Assembly: GCF_015245355.1 (NCBI RefSeq)
Contig: NZ_CP063311.1
Coordinates: 2,819,141-2,883,140 of the forward strand
Length of the DNA: 64,000 nt
Source of the DNA: Anabaenopsis elenkinii CCIBt3563
Lineage (GTDB): Bacteria; Cyanobacteriota; Cyanobacteriia; Cyanobacteriales; Nostocaceae
Direction of reading: 5' to 3'
A program made the translations under genes and the position numbers. The notes under the pieces were generated by a model. The model was given only the letters and a program-made list of their open reading frames with translations. It was not told the DNA's origin and made no database searches. Position 1 is the first letter of the stretch. Every line of letters starts with the position of its first letter. This document shows, piece after piece, positions 63,656 through 64,000 of the stretch.

Positions 63656-64000
63656 ATGTCTGATCAAGTTTGGTTATCACATCTGCAAAAACACCGGGCG
63701 ATCGCCGTTATCCGCGCATCAAATATGCACATAGCGGTCAAAATGGCTATGGCGGTGGCGTCTGGGGGAATGCAGTTAATTGAAATTACCTGGAATAGCC
63801 ATCGTCCCGGAGAATTAATTAGTCAATTACGGGCAGAATTACCAAACTGTATAATTGGTACGGGTACGCTGTTCAATGTCCAGCAACTGCAAGAGGCGAT
63901 CGCCTGTGGGGCGCAATTTCTCTTTACTCCCCATGTTGATGTGGCGATGATTCAAGCCGCACTAGCCAAAAATGTCCCCATTATTCCCGGTGCTTTGACC
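63656..64000 (+). CDS. eda: KDPG/KHG aldolase (partial, runs off the right edge)
   Basis: 115 codons are visible from ATG 63656 (MSDQVWLSHLQKHRAIAVIR). AVASGGMQLIEITWNSHRPG has the catalytic Glu region, IGTGTLFNVQQLQEAIACGA is the phosphate loop and QFLFTPHVDVAMIQAA precedes the barrel strand. The Schiff-base Lys would normally follow the FTP strand; this position reads HVD, so the substrate-binding Lys is not where Entner-Doudoroff aldolases usually have it (FSPG..). The annotation is for the family; activity needs the complete protein. Confidence 0.85.
   Translation, partial: MSDQVWLSHLQKHRAIAVIRASNMHIAVKMAMAVASGGMQLIEITWNSHRPGELISQLRAELPNCIIGTGTLFNVQQLQEAIACGAQFLFTPHVDVAMIQAALAKNVPIIPGALT

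Overview
The window looks like the chromosome of a filamentous, probably heterocyst-forming cyanobacterium (order Nostocales; genus not resolved). The grounds are the very frequent GCGATCGC (HIP1) octamers, short tandem heptamer arrays of the STRR type such as (GTCAACC)n, a bidirectional NAD(P)-linked Hox hydrogenase operon, families typical of cyanobacteria (DUF29, Uma2/DUF820, Rpn/DUF4351), and a heavy load of small mobile elements.

Layout. 1-2.6 kb: a repeat-rich surface or secreted protein on the minus strand, running off the left edge, with LVIVD repeats around a Calx-beta and a cadherin-like domain. 2.6-3.5 kb: a composite repeat array. 3.4-6.7 kb: a translationally coupled minus-strand pair, pfkA and a P-type ATPase without the usual CPC metal site. 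6.9-12.3 kb: hoxE, hoxF, hoxU, hoxY and hoxH, with heptamer or longer repeats in every junction except the hoxE/hoxF overlap. 12.4-18.2 kb: an insertion between hoxH and hoxW holding an AbiE-like toxin-antitoxin pair, a DUF1156 DNA methyltransferase and a PD-(D/E)XK-like protein. 18.4-21.4 kb: hoxW and an ADP-forming acyl-CoA synthetase whose fused GNAT domain has decayed. 21.4-27.7 kb: accessory genes (Uma2, DUF29, hicB with a broken hicA) and dispersed repeats. 27.9-62.5 kb: a surface-polysaccharide locus with an ABC exporter, murB and murA, six glycosyltransferases, Wzy/EpsG-like membrane proteins, a WecA-like initiating transferase, sugar epimerases and a FlaA1/CapD-type dehydratase. It is broken up by an IS5-like element, two copies of a 1141-bp IS, three tnpB genes, MITEs, and fragments of neuB, a nucleotide-sugar dehydrogenase, a methyltransferase and other transposases. 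62.6-64 kb: an Hsp20 gene, an esterase-family fragment and the start of a KDPG aldolase.

How it fits together. PfkA, the Hox hydrogenase, its HoxW protease and an acetyl-CoA synthetase that can make ATP from acetyl-CoA form a plausible fermentation neighbourhood (inference). The right half would build and export a cell-surface glycan, but several steps are visibly broken, so the present locus may make an altered polymer or none. The most notable signals are repeats lying exactly at stop codons in the hox operon, the same nine-residue repeat-encoded peptide in two unrelated enzymes, a domain lost by an apparent single nonsense change plus decay, MITEs sharing ends with a resident IS5-like element, and a tnpB with a rearranged catalytic site.

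All calls come from reading the sequence; no database search was run. Repeat boundaries are good to a few bases, except where a fragment is marked approximate.
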